A stretch of DNA of 64,000 nucleotides from assembly GCA_016342685.1 (NCBI GenBank), contig JAEINU010000013.1:1-64000 (forward strand), in the 5' to 3' direction. Position 1 is the stretch's first letter, and every line of letters starts with the position of its first letter. The notes below the pieces were generated by a model. The model saw only the letters and a program-made list of their open reading frames with translations, had not been told where the DNA came from and did not search any database. Below are positions 44,832-53,676 of this stretch, in pieces. A program made the translations under genes and the position numbers. This DNA comes from Bacteroidales bacterium. GTDB lineage: Bacteria; Bacteroidota; Bacteroidia; Bacteroidales; UBA12077.

Positions 44832-45735
44832 CTAATCGTCTGGATTCTTTATAAAAGGCAAATAAGGATGCGCTTACTATTGCCATGCTAATTCCTACAA
44901 AAGCAACTGTTTCTTGCCCTATAGATTCTAGTCCCTCTAGTGCTTCATCTGCATAAAAAAAGTAAGTAATTATGGCTACCGAGTTATTTACAAAATGGCC
45001 AAGAATTGGAACCCAAATTGATCCACTCCAATAAAATAAATACCCTAATAATACTCCTAATATAAACCTTGGAAAAAATCCGTAAAATTGAAAATGCATT
45101 GCACTAAATATAAATGCAGAAACAAGAATTCCAACATGCATATTTTTTGCCCAATCTCCGATTATCTTCTGAAAAACACCCCTGAATATTAGTTCTTCTC
45201 CAATGGCAGGCAATGCACCTATCATAAATAGATTAAAAAGCAAAGAACCAACACTATCCATTCTTAAGAAAGCAGTTGTAATTAACTTAGCGCTTTCTTC
45301 TTTTTCTTTCATCCAGACTTCAACTCCAGATAACCATTCTGGTAATTGCATGTTACTATTTAAAACACCTAGATAACTTATTATTGGAATAGAAATTAGA
45401 AATATAAATATTGTTAAAATAAGGGCGTTTGCGGAAATTTTACGTTTAAAACATAAGTAACTTGTGGCGCTATTACTAAATAAATAACCAATTATAAATG
45501 CAGGAATTATAAATAAGCCAATAGCTTGTAGTGTTTGTAAGTATTTTAAGAATATAATATTGTTTGGATTGTTATAATCAGAAAGTACCGTTGAAAGTTC
45601 AGAAAAACCAATATGAAATAAAGGAATTGCAACAATTAAACCAATAATAAAAGTGATTAAAAAAGAAACCAATATGATGAACAATGAAAATATAAGTTTT
45701 GTAAAAGGATTAGCATCCGAAAATGAATTTTTCAT
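44821..45735 (-). CDS. CPBP-family intramembrane glutamic protease
   Basis: 304 residues with about eight hydrophobic segments. The three motifs of the CAAX-protease/bacteriocin-processing family are present: EELIFRGVFQ (catalytic Glu pair and Arg), FSAMHFQFYG (His) and LGHFVNNSVA (His and Asn). It cleaves membrane-embedded or prenylated-like peptides in eukaryotic relatives; bacterial members process signal peptides, confer bacteriocin immunity or have unknown roles. No bacteriocin gene is nearby. Convergent overlap with the preceding gene and divergent from dus. Confidence 0.88.
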   Translation of the reverse strand: MKNSFSDANPFTKLIFSLFIILVSFLITFIIGLIVAIPLFHIGFSELSTVLSDYNNPNNIIFLKYLQTLQAIGLFIIPAFIIGYLFSNSATSYLCFKRKISANALILTIFIFLISIPIISYLGVLNSNMQLPEWLSGVEVWMKEKEESAKLITTAFLRMDSVGSLLFNLFMIGALPAIGEELIFRGVFQKIIGDWAKNMHVGILVSAFIFSAMHFQFYGFFPRFILGVLLGYLFYWSGSIWVPILGHFVNNSVAIITYFFYADEALEGLESIGQETVAFVGISMAIVSASLFAFYKESRRLVKS

Positions 45736-45763
45736 TTTGAAAAATGAATTAGTTAAAATTATA

Positions 45764-45771
45764 TAAATTTG
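45764..45771 (+). promoter_or_regulatory. Candidate -7 element of the dus operon
   Basis: TAAATTTG 27 bp before the start codon. A TTG at 45737-45739 is 24 bp away, slightly more than usual. Confidence 0.45.
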
Positions 45772-45798
45772 CGTCTAAAATTAATCAATTAAAACACA

Positions 45799-46824
45799 TT
45801 GGTAAAGATAGGGAATATAGAGTTAGGAGAGAAGCCACTTTTTTTGGCTCCAATGGAAGATGTAACAGATCCATCGTTCCGATATTTGTGTAAAAATTAT
45901 GGTGCAGATGTTGTATATACTGAGTTTGTTGCGTCCGAAGGATTAATACGCGATTGCAAGAAAAGTTTTAAAAAGATTCAATTATTTGATTTTGAAAGGC
46001 CAGCTGCGATTCAGATCTATGGTCATCAGATTGATTCTATGGTTGAAGCAGCTAAAATGACTGAAGAAGCCAAACCAGATTTTATTGATATAAACTTTGG
46101 TTGTCCAGTAAAAAAGATTGCTGGTCGTGGAGCAGGAGCTGGAATGTTGCGAAATATTCCATTAATGATTGAAATGACCAAAGCTATTGTTGATGCTGTA
46201 AAAACTCCTGTAACAGTTAAAACCCGCTTGGGTTGGGACGATGATAGTAAGATTATTGTAGATTTAGCTGAACAACTCCAAGATACAGGAATTCATATGT
46301 TAGCTATTCATGGTCGTACGCGTCAACAAATGTACAAAGGCGAAGCCGATTGGACTTTAATTGGTGATGTTAAGAATAATCAGCGAATGAAAATTCCTAT
46401 CATAGGAAATGGTGATATAAAAGATGGAGAATCGGCAAAGCAAGCGTTTGATAAATACGGAGTTGATGGAATAATGATTGGTCGTGCTACGGTTGGTCGT
46501 CCATGGATTTTCAAGGAAATAAAAGATTATCTTGAAAAAGGCGAAGTAATGAAACCTTTAACCATAAAAGAAAAGGTTGAATTGGCAAAGCTGCATCTTG
46601 AAAAATCAATTGAGTGGAAAGGGGAACCACGAGGGATTTATGAAATTCGTCGACATTTATCAAACTATTTTAAAGGCTTGCCGCACTTTAAGGAAACTCG
46701 AATGAAGTTGGTTACCTTGCTTGATGTCCCTGAATTAATAAAAACCTTGGATAGTATTTCTGATCAATATGGAGATTGGGATGATAGCCAACAGGCTGAT
46801 GATTATTCCTACTTTCAATACTAA
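45799..46824 (+). CDS. dusB: tRNA-dihydrouridine synthase (DusB type)
   Basis: 341 residues starting at TTG (MVKIGNIELG), which matches the usual DusB N-terminus so no longer start is needed. The FMN-binding TIM barrel shows FLAPMEDVTDPSFR, QIYGHQIDSMVEAA, IDINFGCPVKKI with the catalytic Cys, GAGAGMLRN, VKTRLGWDD, HGRTRQQMYKGEADW and GNGDIKDG followed by GIMIGRATVGRPWIF. It reduces specific uridines in tRNA to dihydrouridine using NADPH. A lipoprotein gene follows after 13 bp, apparently in the same transcript. DusB is the best match, though other Dus subtypes share these motifs. Confidence 0.93.
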   Translation: MVKIGNIELGEKPLFLAPMEDVTDPSFRYLCKNYGADVVYTEFVASEGLIRDCKKSFKKIQLFDFERPAAIQIYGHQIDSMVEAAKMTEEAKPDFIDINFGCPVKKIAGRGAGAGMLRNIPLMIEMTKAIVDAVKTPVTVKTRLGWDDDSKIIVDLAEQLQDTGIHMLAIHGRTRQQMYKGEADWTLIGDVKNNQRMKIPIIGNGDIKDGESAKQAFDKYGVDGIMIGRATVGRPWIFKEIKDYLEKGEVMKPLTIKEKVELAKLHLEKSIEWKGEPRGIYEIRRHLSNYFKGLPHFKETRMKLVTLLDVPELIKTLDSISDQYGDWDDSQQADDYSYFQY

Positions 46825-46837
46825 AAACATATAAGCA

Positions 46838-47974
46838 ATGAAAAGATTTACCTATTTACTTATTATTTGTATCTCAATTTTATCTGCATGCACACAGCAT
46901 AAAACAGAACAAAATAAAAACATTATTCGTGTTGGGATTTTCGATACGAATGGTGATAGCCCGGGTTGTATTGTGGATGCATACGAAGCTTTAAGAATTG
47001 ATTCTGATATTAAACCGGAAGTGATAAGTGCTGCAACTATCATGTCAGATGATATTTTAGATTTTGACCTTATTTTATTTCCTGGCGGATCTGGAAAAGC
47101 AGAAACAGGTCGTTTGGGAGATTTGGGACAGGAAAGAATTAAAGAACTGGTTTCTGAACATGGTAAAAGCGTAATTGGTATTTGCGCAGGAGCTTATATT
47201 TTAACACAAACAGAAGCTTATCCTTCTCTCGATTTAAGTGGAATGCAAGCAACAGATATAGAGCATGATCACCGAGGACATGGAATAGTGAAGTTTGATT
47301 TAACTGAAAAAGGAGTCGAAATTTTTCCTGAACTCGCTAATCGTGAAATTAGTTTTATGCAATACTACGAAGGTCCAGTTTTAATACCTGTGGAAAATGC
47401 TAAATATAATTCGGAAAGTATAGCAACTATGTTAAGCGATGTGCATACAGTTGAAGGAGCTCCTTCAAACATGACAAATAATAAAGCTTTTATTATTACA
47501 TCAGCAGTAGGCAAAGGAAATACAGCTTCATTTGTTGGACATCCAGAAACTACTCCGGGAATGCGTTGGATGATTCCAAGAATGGTTCGCCATTTATTAA
47601 ATAAAGAATTGGTTTCATATTCGAATAAAGTTGTTCGTCCTGAAATTTATAAGAATGAAATTTTATTTACTGATGAACTTCAAGAATTACAAAGTAAATA
47701 CTATTCAAATTTATGGGGAAACGAAACAGAAAAGATTGAAGCAATAAACGGATTGGTTGAAATTTCAGCATGGTCTGCAAAAAAGAAAATAGTAGGATTG
47801 CTTAGGGATTCTTCTCCAGAAGTTAGGAAAATAGCGGCTAATGCAATTGTTGAATTAGAACGCACTGATTTTATAAATGATTTGGATGTTGCAGTACGAG
47901 TAGAAAAAGATGAAGAAGTTAAACTGTTTTTAGCTGACAAGTTGAAACAGCTAAAATTAATACTGCCAGAGTAA
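46838..47974 (+). CDS. Lipoprotein with GATase1/BPL_N-like domain and C-terminal HEAT-like repeats
   Basis: 378 residues. The lipobox is SILSAC. Residues about 27-240 form a class I glutamine amidotransferase-like domain resembling the biotin-protein-ligase N-terminal group: RVGIFDTNGDSPG, DLILFPGGSGKAE and the nucleophile elbow GICAGAYILT with its Cys. A His-rich stretch follows (EHDHRGHG). Residues about 295-378 look like two or three HEAT-type helical repeats (VGLLRDSSPEVRKIAANAIVELE). An exported, lipid-anchored member of a normally cytoplasmic fold is unusual. The real activity is unknown. It is co-transcribed with dusB, which gives no functional clue. Confidence 0.7.
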   Translation: MKRFTYLLIICISILSACTQHKTEQNKNIIRVGIFDTNGDSPGCIVDAYEALRIDSDIKPEVISAATIMSDDILDFDLILFPGGSGKAETGRLGDLGQERIKELVSEHGKSVIGICAGAYILTQTEAYPSLDLSGMQATDIEHDHRGHGIVKFDLTEKGVEIFPELANREISFMQYYEGPVLIPVENAKYNSESIATMLSDVHTVEGAPSNMTNNKAFIITSAVGKGNTASFVGHPETTPGMRWMIPRMVRHLLNKELVSYSNKVVRPEIYKNEILFTDELQELQSKYYSNLWGNETEKIEAINGLVEISAWSAKKKIVGLLRDSSPEVRKIAANAIVELERTDFINDLDVAVRVEKDEEVKLFLADKLKQLKLILPE

Positions 47975-47996
47975 TTTAACACGAAATAGAACATTG

Positions 47997-48028
47997 AAAA
48001 TCCGATGAATATTCATCGGATTTTTTGT
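47997..48028 (+). terminator. Terminator of the dusB operon
   Basis: A perfect palindrome with arms AAAATCCGATGAAT and complement, followed by a T run, about 22 bp after the stop codon. Confidence 0.85.
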
Positions 48029-48050
48029 TTATAGACATAATAAAATTGAA

Positions 48051-48085
48051 TTGAGATTACGTAAAACATATGATTCTTAAATTTG
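48051..48085 (+). promoter_or_regulatory. Candidate promoter of the PPi-PEPCK-like gene
   Basis: TTG at 48051-48053 and TAAATTTG at 48078-48085, spacing 24 bp (slightly long). It lies 64 bp before the ATG. Confidence 0.4.
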
Positions 48086-48149
48086 TTATTATAGAATTAA
48101 GCTTTTATTTGTATCCTAATTATTTACACTTCTTAAATAGAATACTATT

Positions 48150-51100
48150 ATGAGTCTAAATTATCATAGTACCCCAAGAATTACAGAAAAAAAGAGAAAA
48201 GATATTATTCGTTATATTAACATGAAGCTTGCTTCTATGGGGCAGCCTATTTTTGAGGGAGACACAGGGCAGAAACATGAGGGAATGTCGGAAAAAGAAT
48301 TTGTAAGTCTGGCTGAAAGCTTATTGAATAATTATAAAGAAAAAATGCGTTTACTATCAACGGAAATTATTAACCCGGCAGACAGGCGTATACAAAAGTT
48401 TATTGATCGATACTTAGGTGATTTAAAGTTTGAAAAAGTACTTCGTATTCCTTTTGATTCTTTTGTTTTAGATAAGGCGGGTATTGGAAGAGAGATCAGT
48501 TTGCCCCCTAACGGTAATACATTCGAGAACAAACTTATTAAATCCTATAGAATAAGACAGGGAGTATTGCATAACCCATTGCATGATAGAAGAACAACCA
48601 AAGGTTCGTTTCATATTGTTGAAGGAGGCTTGCCTATTCCTCCCGATAAGAAAGTTGTGCCTAGGATTACATTTGCACATTTTCTTAATTCGGCTTTTAA
48701 TCCACCTGAAGAATTTATGCTTCTTCCTTTTACTTCGGCTCAAGAAAATAAAGCGCACGTATGGACATCCTTATTGTTGAGACCTACAGTTTGCCCAGAG
48801 ATTCCGGGAGTAATGGAAAAGAAAAGTATGGAGATACGATTTTTTGCTCCTGGATCATTGGTTAGCAATCTTGATTTTGTAGAATCTATATTTGGAAATG
48901 CGGGAGATCCTTATCTGTTTAAAAATGATTCTGGGTTAGATTTGGAACATTGGACCGGACATACGGGTTGTGTAGTTTTAGCTCCACAATTAATCAAACT
49001 TAAAAAGAGTGAAATAGGATTACCTAATTTTAATGATGCTACAGATCAACAACGTAAAGATGGAATGTGTTGGAAAGATAAAGACGACTTATATAACGAT
49101 GGGCAACCATTCAAGATCACTTGTCGTGATGAAAGTGGAGTTGTCATTACCTTAATTGCAGATAATTATTTTGGATATTCAAAGAAAGAAGTAAAAACAC
49201 AGATTAGTTATGCAGCTAATATGTTTGGTTTATGTGAAGAAGAGCATGCTGGTGGGACCTTAGCATTTTCTAGAATAAACATGGGCGATTCTTTTTCTGC
49301 TTCAAAAATTGCCGATAAATTGGGGAATAAATATTCATTTACTGATGTCAAGAAATCTTACTCAGGTATAATGAATCTTCAAGCAGAAAGTTATGGTATC
49401 GATAAAGTCCATCCAAACATTTTCTATGTTCCTGAGAACGCAGAGTTTAGTTTAAAAGAGAATTGTGTGAAATGGGAATTCAATGGAAAGATTGAGAGAA
49501 TTAAACTTCTAAAAAATCATTTTTACATATTGCCTAGTGGACAAAAGATTCATATGGAGAAACATCCTTTTGCACCAACATGGTATTTAGCTATTACATA
49601 CTCAGAAGGATCGTTTTTGCACAAACCAAGTACCGTTTCTGGGGGCGGAAAATCTGAAATTTCAAAATCATTATTGAATGCAATTATTTATGGTACTTTT
49701 TTCATCGATAATAAAGAAAAGGATTTTGCAAAGGTTGATGAAATTCTAGGATATGATTACAGCAATATCATAAAAGAACCACAAAAAGAGAAGGATAGCA
49801 GTCGTTTGATATTGGGGGTAGAACGAACTTTGGGATCTGTAATTACTTTATTAACTCCTTTCGAAGGTTATACAGATGAGTATAATGATTTTTTGGAATC
49901 AATTCCAGATCACGTAAAAGCATTGGTTTTTTTGATCAAAAAAATTAATGATGCACAAGGAATTGAGAATAATTGGCGTGAGTTGTTTACTGTCGATAGG
50001 GTTAATGGACGTTTAGGACATTGCTTAATGTTTGATAATAGAAAAATTATTACTTCGTATTTGCGTGTAGGATATGGAATGGATGAATCGTGGTTTGTTC
50101 ACTCTTTACGACCCGATTTTTTGGCAGCTGCAAAAGTGCAAATGGAAGACGATATTTCTGCAACTGTAACTGTACCAAGCAATCAATTAGAATATTTGAG
50201 CAATGAACAAGAAAATGAAAGTGTAAAATTGGTTGAAAACTGCGAATATTTATTTTTTCAAAGACCCGATGAAGCGATTACACGCGGTTATGATAAACAA
50301 GCAGAAGAAGATCTTTCCAAAAAGAATAATTTTACAACAAACTACGAACCCCTGACTCCAGCTGATGGAAAAGAAATAATCGAAGATGCTATTCAATTCG
50401 ATAAGTACACTTATCCTATTAAGTCGCTAATAAAAAAGGGAGCTACTGACGAAAATGATTTATTTTTTATTTCACCATCGCATCCTAGAGTTTTAGATGA
50501 TAATACAAGATCAAAGAATCCAAGATATTTACAAACTAGTCCTGATTTTTCAAATCCAATCGATGGTTATTTGGCAAAAATTGGGACACGTCTTTTTCGT
50601 AAAATCCCGATAGACAAACCAGTAGTTTTTCCTATTACTGACATGCTGCCTGGTAGAAGAAACAACCCTTCAGATAAAAAATCAGGAATTCGTTCTTTGA
50701 GTGTATATAATCCAATTCATTTTCAGGAATTCCCAGAATTATTTATGGATTTCATATGTAGCTTAACCGGGAAATCTCCATCAACAACAGGAGCTGGATC
50801 GGAAGGAGCTCTTACAAAAGGGCCATTCAATATGTTAGTTACAACAAGCGATTTGAATAATGCACTGTTGTCATATATCTTAACAGGATACAATGGATTT
50901 TCTACCGCCGCAGGTCATGTTGGTTCAAAAAATAGGTTCGATCATGATATAAGTATCCTAATTCCTGAGTTATGGTGCCGAATGGGTAAAGAAGAAAAAA
51001 ATCCTAAAAGATTAATTCAAGAAGGCGCTCTGGAGAAACTAAATGATTTCGAATTTAATGGAAAGAAAGTATTAGCAAGTCGATTAGGTTACCGAATTAC

Positions 51101-51632
51101 TCGAACGTTTATTTTTAGACATTTTGGAAGAATTTTTGAAGAACCAATGGGTGTTTTTACCGATGAAATGTTAAAGCCAGAATTACAAGATATGGATGAT
51201 TTTGTTGATGGAATAAACAATATAGTTGAAGCCCAACGAAAATCGGCATTAATGTATTTTGAAGATGGAAGTATTGAATCTGCTATTCCACCATTGAAAG
51301 TCCTTATCCATATTATGGCTTATGGACATTTTGAGAACAAAGGAATTGATGATCCTGAGTTGAGAAAGTTGTTTACAAGAGAATATGTTCTTTCAAGTGA
51401 ATGGTACAAGAAAAGACTTCATTTAAAACAAGAACGAGAGATTAAAAATTGGCAAAAGAAGATTGATTACATTCAGAAGTTTAAGGAAAAGGAAATTAAT
51501 CAATCTATTAGTGATGAGTTAAAAATTGATGATAAACTAAAATATGCTCGTAAGAATCTCGAAAAAGTAAAGACAGAAGCTTATTTAAAATCATTAGTAG
51601 GAACTATTGGCTTAGATTCAATTTTTAAATAA
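48150..51632 (+). CDS. Probable PPi-type phosphoenolpyruvate carboxykinase
   Basis: 1160 residues, no signal peptide. The length matches the PPi-dependent PEP carboxykinases of Entamoeba and Propionibacterium (about 1100-1160 residues), far longer than ATP or GTP types. A phosphate-binding loop STVSGGGKSEISKS at about residue 495 stands where PEPCKs have a G-x-GKT/S loop. Other conserved-looking segments are RVNGRLGHCLMF, PITDMLPGRRNNP and TTGAGSEGALTKGPFN. The enzyme would interconvert oxaloacetate + PPi and PEP + CO2 + Pi. The next genes are methylmalonyl-CoA mutase subunits, as expected for the propionate pathway where this enzyme was first studied. My call rests on remembered family features and context; the alternative is an uncharacterised large conserved protein. 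Confidence 0.62.
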   Translation: MSLNYHSTPRITEKKRKDIIRYINMKLASMGQPIFEGDTGQKHEGMSEKEFVSLAESLLNNYKEKMRLLSTEIINPADRRIQKFIDRYLGDLKFEKVLRIPFDSFVLDKAGIGREISLPPNGNTFENKLIKSYRIRQGVLHNPLHDRRTTKGSFHIVEGGLPIPPDKKVVPRITFAHFLNSAFNPPEEFMLLPFTSAQENKAHVWTSLLLRPTVCPEIPGVMEKKSMEIRFFAPGSLVSNLDFVESIFGNAGDPYLFKNDSGLDLEHWTGHTGCVVLAPQLIKLKKSEIGLPNFNDATDQQRKDGMCWKDKDDLYNDGQPFKITCRDESGVVITLIADNYFGYSKKEVKTQISYAANMFGLCEEEHAGGTLAFSRINMGDSFSASKIADKLGNKYSFTDVKKSYSGIMNLQAESYGIDKVHPNIFYVPENAEFSLKENCVKWEFNGKIERIKLLKNHFYILPSGQKIHMEKHPFAPTWYLAITYSEGSFLHKPSTVSGGGKSEISKSLLNAIIYGTFFIDNKEKDFAKVDEILGYDYSNIIKEPQKEKDSSRLILGVERTLGSVITLLTPFEGYTDEYNDFLESIPDHVKALVFLIKKINDAQGIENNWRELFTVDRVNGRLGHCLMFDNRKIITSYLRVGYGMDESWFVHSLRPDFLAAAKVQMEDDISATVTVPSNQLEYLSNEQENESVKLVENCEYLFFQRPDEAITRGYDKQAEEDLSKKNNFTTNYEPLTPADGKEIIEDAIQFDKYTYPIKSLIKKGATDENDLFFISPSHPRVLDDNTRSKNPRYLQTSPDFSNPIDGYLAKIGTRLFRKIPIDKPVVFPITDMLPGRRNNPSDKKSGIRSLSVYNPIHFQEFPELFMDFICSLTGKSPSTTGAGSEGALTKGPFNMLVTTSDLNNALLSYILTGYNGFSTAAGHVGSKNRFDHDISILIPELWCRMGKEEKNPKRLIQEGALEKLNDFEFNGKKVLASRLGYRITRTFIFRHFGRIFEEPMGVFTDEMLKPELQDMDDFVDGINNIVEAQRKSALMYFEDGSIESAIPPLKVLIHIMAYGHFENKGIDDPELRKLFTREYVLSSEWYKKRLHLKQEREIKNWQKKIDYIQKFKEKEINQSISDELKIDDKLKYARKNLEKVKTEAYLKSLVGTIGLDSIFK

Positions 51633-51661
51633 TCATTCAATTTTTTATAGCATGTCATTTT

Positions 51662-51687
51662 ATGTTAAAAGTCATGATTTTTAACAT
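51662..51687 (+). promoter_or_regulatory. 26-bp palindrome, probable operator of mutAB
   Basis: The left arm ATGTTAAAAGTCA and right arm TGATTTTTAACAT are reverse complements except for one base. The site ends 9 bp before the -7 element of mutA, in the place of the -33 region, where no TTG is found. That position suits a repressor, or an activator replacing the -33 contact. Confidence 0.6.
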
Positions 51688-51696
51688 GAAATGCCT

Positions 51697-51704
51697 TAAT
51701 TTTG
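51697..51704 (+). promoter_or_regulatory. -7 element of mutAB
   Basis: A perfect TAATTTTG 31 bp before the mutA ATG, without a -33 TTG at proper spacing. Confidence 0.6.
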
Positions 51705-51735
51705 CACAGAATTTTAAAAAATTTCACAATTTGTT

Positions 51736-53598
51736 ATGGCAGACAAAACAAAACAAAAGTTGTTCCAAGAATTTCCGCCAATCTCTACGAAAGAGTGGCA
51801 GGATAAGATCACAATAGATCTAAAAGGTGCAGATTTCGACAAAAAACTGGTTTGGAGAACCATTGAAGGTTTTAGTGTTCAACCGTATTATCGTGCTGAA
51901 CATTTAGAAAATTTGAATCACCTAAAATACGTACCTGGAGAATTTCCATATGTACGTGGAAACAAAGCAAAATGCAACGGCTGGTATATTCGTCAGAATA
52001 TCAATGCGAACGATGCAAAAGTAGCTAACGAAAAAGCACTTGATGTTTTAATGAAAGGTGTTGATTCTTTGGGTTTTGAAACTTGTTGTAAAAGTGAGTA
52101 TTCAAACGAAGAGTTCAAAACATGGTTAAAAGATATTAGCATTGCAGACATCGAAGTTAATGTAACTGATGCAACTGCAGCTCATCCTTTTGTTGATTTC
52201 TTAAAAGCTAAGATTGAAGCAGAAAATATCGATAAAAACGAAATTAAAGGTTCTGTTGATTTTGATCCAATGGCTCATTTAACGTTAAACGGTAATTTCT
52301 GTAAAGCTCAATCTGATGTTTTTGATACAGCAAAGGAATTAATCGAAAAAGCAAAAGATTTACCAAAATTCAGAACAATTGGTGTAAACGGTGAAATGTT
52401 TACCAATGCAGGCGCAACAATTGTTCAGGAATTAGCATTTGCTTTAGCAATGGGAAATCAATATTTAAATCTTTTAACCGAAAAAGGATTAGATGTTGAT
52501 ACAGTTGCTGACAATATTAAATTCAACTTTGGTGTAAGCACAAACTATTTTATGGAAATAGCTAAGTTCAGAGCAGCACGTATGCTTTGGTCTAAGATTG
52601 TTGCAGCTTACGAACCTAAGAATTTAGAAGTAGCAAAAATGAATGTTCATGCTGCTACATCGAAATTTAATCAAACAATTTACGATCCATATGTAAACAT
52701 GTTACGTGGAACTACAGAATCAATGTCAGCGACTATTGCAGGAGTTGATTCGTTATCTGTTACTCCATTTAACAAAGCATTCGAAAGTTCAACAGAATTT
52801 TCTGATCGTATTGCACGAAATACTCAAATCTTACTGAAAGAGGAATCTTATTTTGATAAGATTGCAGATCCATCGGGTGGTTCATATTATATTGAAAACC
52901 TAACTCATTCACTTGCTGAGCATGCTTGGAAATTATTCCAGGATATCGAAGCAAAAGGTGGTTATGTTGAAGCATTCAAAGCAGGATTTATTCAGGATCA
53001 AGTTACTGAATCAGCAAATAAACGTAATTTGAGTATTGCTACTCGTCGGGAGATTTTATTAGGAACAAACCAATATCCTAATGCCCTTGAAAAAGTTGAA
53101 GCTAACATTAAAGAAAAATGTTGTACTTCAACAAAAAGAGACGATGCAATTGCAGAGCCAATTAAGGAATTCAGAGGTTCAGAGCAAATGGAAACATTGC
53201 GTTTGAAAACTGAAAGAACAAAAGAAACTCCAAAGGTATTCTTATTGACTATTGGTGATTTAACTATGCGTAAGGCAAGAGCAGGATTTGCTTCCGGTTT
53301 CTTTGCTTGTGCAGGTTTCGAAGTTATCGATAATTTAGGTTTCAAATCTGTTGAAGAAGGTGTTAAAGCTGCAATAGATCAAAAAGCAAGTATAGTTGTT
53401 GTTTGTAGTTCAGATGATGAATATACAGAAGCTGCTCCAGCTGTTTTAGAGCAATTAGGAGATAAAGCAATAACTGTTGTTGCAGGTTACCCTAAAAGTA
53501 TTGATGAATTAAAAGCTAAAGGATTAAAGCATTTTATTCATATGAAATCGAATTTAATTGATACACTTGAAGGATTTCAAAACGAATTGGGAATATAA
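51736..53598 (+). CDS. mutA: Methylmalonyl-CoA mutase small (beta) subunit
   Basis: 620 residues, normal for the family. The N-terminal half is the substrate-barrel-like domain (FPPISTKEWQDKI, LKGADFDKKLVWRTIEGF, DPSGGSYYIENLTHSLAEHAW). The C-terminal 130 residues keep the cobalamin-domain fold (PKVFLLTIGDLTMRKARAGF, VVCSSDDEY) but lack the D-x-H-x-x-G motif, as is standard for this non-catalytic subunit. It pairs with MutB to form the heterodimer that interconverts succinyl-CoA and methylmalonyl-CoA. The gene is separated from mutB by 78 bp and lies 103 bp after the PPi-PEPCK-like gene, with its own promoter. Confidence 0.95.
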   Translation: MADKTKQKLFQEFPPISTKEWQDKITIDLKGADFDKKLVWRTIEGFSVQPYYRAEHLENLNHLKYVPGEFPYVRGNKAKCNGWYIRQNINANDAKVANEKALDVLMKGVDSLGFETCCKSEYSNEEFKTWLKDISIADIEVNVTDATAAHPFVDFLKAKIEAENIDKNEIKGSVDFDPMAHLTLNGNFCKAQSDVFDTAKELIEKAKDLPKFRTIGVNGEMFTNAGATIVQELAFALAMGNQYLNLLTEKGLDVDTVADNIKFNFGVSTNYFMEIAKFRAARMLWSKIVAAYEPKNLEVAKMNVHAATSKFNQTIYDPYVNMLRGTTESMSATIAGVDSLSVTPFNKAFESSTEFSDRIARNTQILLKEESYFDKIADPSGGSYYIENLTHSLAEHAWKLFQDIEAKGGYVEAFKAGFIQDQVTESANKRNLSIATRREILLGTNQYPNALEKVEANIKEKCCTSTKRDDAIAEPIKEFRGSEQMETLRLKTERTKETPKVFLLTIGDLTMRKARAGFASGFFACAGFEVIDNLGFKSVEEGVKAAIDQKASIVVVCSSDDEYTEAAPAVLEQLGDKAITVVAGYPKSIDELKAKGLKHFIHMKSNLIDTLEGFQNELGI

Positions 53599-53676
53599 AA
53601 GATTCAAGTAAAAAGATAAAAGTTTAAAGTAAAAAGTCTTGATACTCAAATCTCAAATCTAAAAATCTTATAAAAC
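53599..53676 (+). repeat. AAAGT/AAGAT-rich spacer repeat, copy 2 (mutA-mutB)
   Basis: Spacer ending TCTTGATACTCAAATCTC..AAAAATCTT, alignable with the sdhA-sdhB spacer at 37885-37957. The sequence is low in C and G and forms no clear hairpin. Confidence 0.45.

Noticed and set aside
44821-45735. CPBP protease as part of a bacteriocin immunity system
   Set aside because: No small double-glycine peptide, transporter or modification gene nearby.
51736-53598. MutA as a broken mutase because it lacks D-x-H-x-x-G
   Set aside because: Loss of the cobalamin His is normal for the small subunit of heterodimeric methylmalonyl-CoA mutases.
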